A stretch of DNA of 46,938 nt from Lachnospiraceae bacterium (GTDB lineage: Bacteria; Bacillota; Clostridia; Lachnospirales; Lachnospiraceae), in assembly GCA_014804265.1 (NCBI GenBank), contig JAAVAC010000054.1, forward strand, positions 1 through 46,938. Direction: 5' to 3'. Of the stretch, positions 44,681 through 46,938 are shown one piece after another; the stretch's first letter is position 1, and each line of letters begins with the position of its first letter. The notes under the pieces were generated by a model. That model did no database searches and was not told the origin of the DNA. It saw nothing but the letters and a program-made list of their open reading frames with translations. A program made the position numbers and the translations under genes.

Positions 44681-44750
44681 CTATTCACGCTGCCAAACTG
44701 ACTATTCACGTTATCGTAGTCATCATAATTTTTTGATTTTCCGATATAAG
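44681..44750 (+). promoter_or_regulatory. LytTR-type direct-repeat operator and promoter
   Basis: CTATTCACG occurs at 44681-44689 and 44702-44710. This is two identical 9-base boxes separated by 12 bases, 21 bases start to start or two DNA turns, the arrangement bound by LytTR regulators such as AgrA. A -10-like TATAAG lies at 44745-44750 with a poor -35 just after the second box, as expected of an activated promoter. The regulator gene starts at 44776, so autoregulation is likely. Confidence 0.65.
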
Positions 44751-44775
44751 TAACGAGAGCAGAAAGAGGTGGAAC

Positions 44776-45471
44776 ATGATAAATATTGCAATTTGTGATG
44801 ATGAGTCAAATATACGAGCCTATCTTTCTTCCCTTGTGAAAAAGCAGAATATGGAGTGTGAAATCACAGAATATGTGTCTGCTGATGAATACCTGTCTGC
44901 GGATAGGGAGCATGACTTGTTATTTCTGGATATAGAAATGCAGGATAGTCCGTCCGGAAAGGACGGTGCGGGTAAAAACGGTATGTGGCTTGCAAGGGAA
45001 ATAAGAAGCCGGGACAGTGGGAAACAGCCGATCATTATTTTTGTCACAGGATATAAGGAATATGTTTTCGATGCTTTTGATGTGGATGCATTTCAATATC
45101 TGTTAAAACCTATTGACACACAGAAGTTTGCAGAGGTTTTCCATAGGGCGGCAAAAGAGATATTAGCGGTGCAGGAACAGCAAAAGAGAAATCTGGTTAT
45201 CCAGTATAACAGCACCAATAAAGCAATCCCATTGAAACATATTTACTATGTGGAGAGCCGGAATCACAAGGCAGTCATTCATTCCAAAGAAGGGGAATTT
45301 GAATACTATGCCAAAATGGAAGATTTGGAAACAGAGTTATCGGGACGGTTTTACCGCATTCACAGGGGATATTTAATCAACCTGTCCTATGTAGACGAAT
45401 ACAGCAAGCTGGAAGTAACACTTATGAATGGGGATAAGCTGCTGATCTCAAAATACAAGTATGACAATTAG
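44776..45471 (+). CDS. LytTR response regulator (AgrA-like)
   Basis: The 231-residue protein has a receiver domain (residues 1-125; acidic pocket DDE at 8-10, phosphorylated Asp52 in LFLDIEMQD, Lys in LKPID). A LytTR DNA-binding domain follows (about 135-230; IYYVESRNHKAVIHSKEG, FYRIHRGYLINLSYVDEY). It is the partner of the histidine kinase encoded 8 bases downstream, and the pair resembles peptide quorum-sensing systems. The start at 44776 follows AGAGGTGG. Its probable operator lies at 44681-44710. No autoinducer peptide gene is recognised in the window, though it may lie beyond the end. Confidence 0.92.
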   Translation: MINIAICDDESNIRAYLSSLVKKQNMECEITEYVSADEYLSADREHDLLFLDIEMQDSPSGKDGAGKNGMWLAREIRSRDSGKQPIIIFVTGYKEYVFDAFDVDAFQYLLKPIDTQKFAEVFHRAAKEILAVQEQQKRNLVIQYNSTNKAIPLKHIYYVESRNHKAVIHSKEGEFEYYAKMEDLETELSGRFYRIHRGYLINLSYVDEYSKLEVTLMNGDKLLISKYKYDN

Positions 45472-45479
45472 TTATATTA

Positions 45480-46652
45480 GTGACAGCTTCTGGTTTTTTG
45501 GATATGGACAAAAAAGTTTGTTCTTTGTTAGTTGTATTGTTCTATTTCTTAAGGAGTATTAGCGGGTTGATAACAGCAAGTCTATATTTCCTTTTTACAG
45601 AACATTTTGTGTGGAAAGAAACGGACATAGAAGTTATTTACCAATATGCAGCAGTAGGTTACAGTGTAGACTTTCTTTTGAGTTTTTGTATTCTGACAGT
45701 AATGATATTTTTTCTGCGAAAAAAGATGGTAAAGTGCAAGTTCAAGCTGTCTGTAAAGGAATTTTGCCATTTGGTTGTAATTCCGGTCGTGGGTATACTG
45801 TTTACTATTGTGATCAGCAGGACATTTGTGTCTGTGCAGGGAGATGAAGTTTTTCAGCTTTTTAAGCAATATCCGATATTTTTGGGAATCATACCGCTTC
45901 TTGCAGTATTGTTCTATGCGGGAAGTTTATTGACATTGATGTCCTATCAGGAAATGGTAATGCTGCAGGAGGAAAAGAAAAAGTATTTTGTGGAAGAACA
46001 GCAGATTCAGGCTATGCAGGAGCGTATCCATGAAGTGGAACAGTTTTATGCAGGTATACGCCAGATAAAGCATGAAATGAGAAACCATTTGACGAATATC
46101 AAGGGGCTTGCTGAAAGCGGCAGGTATGAAGATATGGAGCAGTATATAGCCCAGATAGATGCTGGGTTGAGTGCTTTTGAACTGACAGTTAATACGGGCA
46201 ATGCGGTTACGGATGTGATTGTGAATGATAAGAAAAAAGCAGCGGATAAGCTGGGAGTTAAGTTTCAGCCGGAATTTCATTATCCCCTTTCAGAGAAATA
46301 TAATGCTTATGATGTTGGAATCATACTGAACAATTTACTCACAAACGCATTGGAAGCCTGCGAAAAAATGGAGGGAAAGGAGAGGTATATTATTTTATCC
46401 GGCAGACAGAAGCGTAAGTTTTTTCTGATAGAGGTAAAAAATTCTTTTGAGGGCGAAATAGAATTTGATACAAATACAGATTTTCCGCTTTCCACAAAAC
46501 AAAATGATAATTTCAAGAAGTTCAATTCTCTGCATGGTATTGGATTATCAAACGTAAAGAAAGAAGTAGAGAAGTATATGGGCGATATGAAAATCAAGGT
46601 AAAGCAAAATGAATTTAGCGTAACGGTATTGATACAGGAAAGGAGTATGTAA
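45480..46652 (+). CDS. GHKL-type sensor histidine kinase (AgrC-like)
   Basis: The 390-residue kinase has a membrane sensor region with about five hydrophobic segments (residues 12-155) and a coiled linker (160-190). The phosphoacceptor His198 lies in IKHEMRNHLTNIKG, and the GHKL ATPase domain shows NNLLTNALEACE and GIGLSNVKKEVEKYMG. This is the AgrC/ComD class, which usually senses a secreted peptide. The start is uncertain. GTG 45480 follows the regulator stop closely but without a clear ribosome binding site, and ATG 45504 is also possible. Confidence 0.88.
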   Translation: MTASGFLDMDKKVCSLLVVLFYFLRSISGLITASLYFLFTEHFVWKETDIEVIYQYAAVGYSVDFLLSFCILTVMIFFLRKKMVKCKFKLSVKEFCHLVVIPVVGILFTIVISRTFVSVQGDEVFQLFKQYPIFLGIIPLLAVLFYAGSLLTLMSYQEMVMLQEEKKKYFVEEQQIQAMQERIHEVEQFYAGIRQIKHEMRNHLTNIKGLAESGRYEDMEQYIAQIDAGLSAFELTVNTGNAVTDVIVNDKKKAADKLGVKFQPEFHYPLSEKYNAYDVGIILNNLLTNALEACEKMEGKERYIILSGRQKRKFFLIEVKNSFEGEIEFDTNTDFPLSTKQNDNFKKFNSLHGIGLSNVKKEVEKYMGDMKIKVKQNEFSVTVLIQERSM

Positions 46653-46653
46653 A

Positions 46654-46938
46654 ATGAGTATTAGTAATGTGAATGGATCTTTAGCAACATATCAATACGC
46701 AGTGAAAGCACAAAAAACATCTGCTAAAGGAATAGCTTTTGCTGATAAGGTGACGGAGACAGAAGAAGCAGGCAGTACACCGGAGCTATCAGAAGCGGAA
46801 AAACTAGAAAATTTCAAAAAAGAAATATGGGATCAGATAAATTCGTATCCGTGGGATTCACGTATGAATGTATCTATCCAGATAACAGACGGAGCATTTC
46901 AGCGCATGATGGAGGATTCTGATTTTAAGGACAGAATG
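46654..46938 (+). CDS. DUF6033-like protein, N-terminal part (runs off the window)
   Basis: The frame starts at ATG 46654, with AAAGGAG upstream and one base after the kinase stop, and is open to the window end (95 residues visible). The visible sequence is hydrophilic, with a serine/threonine/glutamate-rich N-terminus and a conserved-looking block (WDQINSYPWDSRMNVSIQI, then FQRMMEDSDFKDRM). It resembles Lachnospiraceae DUF6033 proteins of unknown function. There is no signal peptide. Its place at the end of the two-component operon suggests an output or target gene of the system. Confidence 0.6.
   Translation, partial: MSISNVNGSLATYQYAVKAQKTSAKGIAFADKVTETEEAGSTPELSEAEKLENFKKEIWDQINSYPWDSRMNVSIQITDGAFQRMMEDSDFKDRM

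Overview
The window reads as a chromosomal segment of a strictly anaerobic, Gram-positive member of the Clostridia, most likely the family Lachnospiraceae. The grounds are the moderate GC, strong AGGAGG-type ribosome binding sites, sigma-A promoters, and a gene set typical of that family: pyruvate phosphate dikinase, a 1424-residue 2-hydroxyacyl-CoA dehydratase activase-like protein, a Cym1/PreP-type M16 protease, livKHMGF, an era-recO cluster with a small protein between them, and single-chain GlyRS next to AlaRS. Almost all genes are on the + strand. The only minus-strand gene is the activase-like gene (9644-13918). I saw no tRNA or rRNA genes, CRISPR array, transposase or prophage genes.

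Layout. 75-1884: a GntR/YtrA regulator (apparently frameshifted near its N-terminus) and a membrane protein. 1885-4425: two kinds of structured repeat around a flotillin-like gene. 4614-8331: rRNA pseudouridine synthase, DNA ligase and MetA, the last with its own promoter inside ligA. 8503-9582: two small helical proteins. 9644-13918: activase-like giant protein. 14180-16419: inactive rhomboid-like protein, then a sigma-like protein lacking promoter-recognition regions, overlapping a small unknown gene. 16675-20790: a small secreted protein, a small membrane-anchored protein and a two-permease ABC exporter. 21167-32369: M16 protease, DUF4349 lipoprotein, era, a 50-residue protein, recO, a lipoprotein behind tandem hairpins, glyS, a gene remnant, alaS and rpsU. 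32544-39099: a CmpB-type membrane protein, a complete branched-chain amino-acid ABC importer split by repeats, and a cytidylate-kinase-like protein. 39183-44485: D-Ala-D-Ala carboxypeptidase, ppdK and a lipoprotein esterase. 44681-46938: a LytTR two-component system with a visible direct-repeat operator, and the start of a DUF6033-like gene.

The most striking content is not a protein. Four copies of a 185-250 nt element (2288-2472, 4238-4425, 20837-21088, 34736-34927) share a conserved core of about 75 nt inside a long stem. The outer stem sequence differs in every copy yet stays almost perfectly self-complementary. At least four helices show compensatory changes, and a small terminal loop is GAGA, GAAA, GAAA and GGGA, which is always GNRA. 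All four lie in the same orientation, between the end of one gene and the promoter of the next. Two copies are accompanied upstream by a second palindromic family (1929-2155 and 34636-34722) that likewise has fixed flanks and a copy-specific self-complementary stem. I cannot search databases, so whether these families are already catalogued is open.

Other points for a second look are the sigma-like gene pair, the LytTR operator, the tandem covarying hairpins before 27221, and the acetyl-CoA-type residue in MetA.
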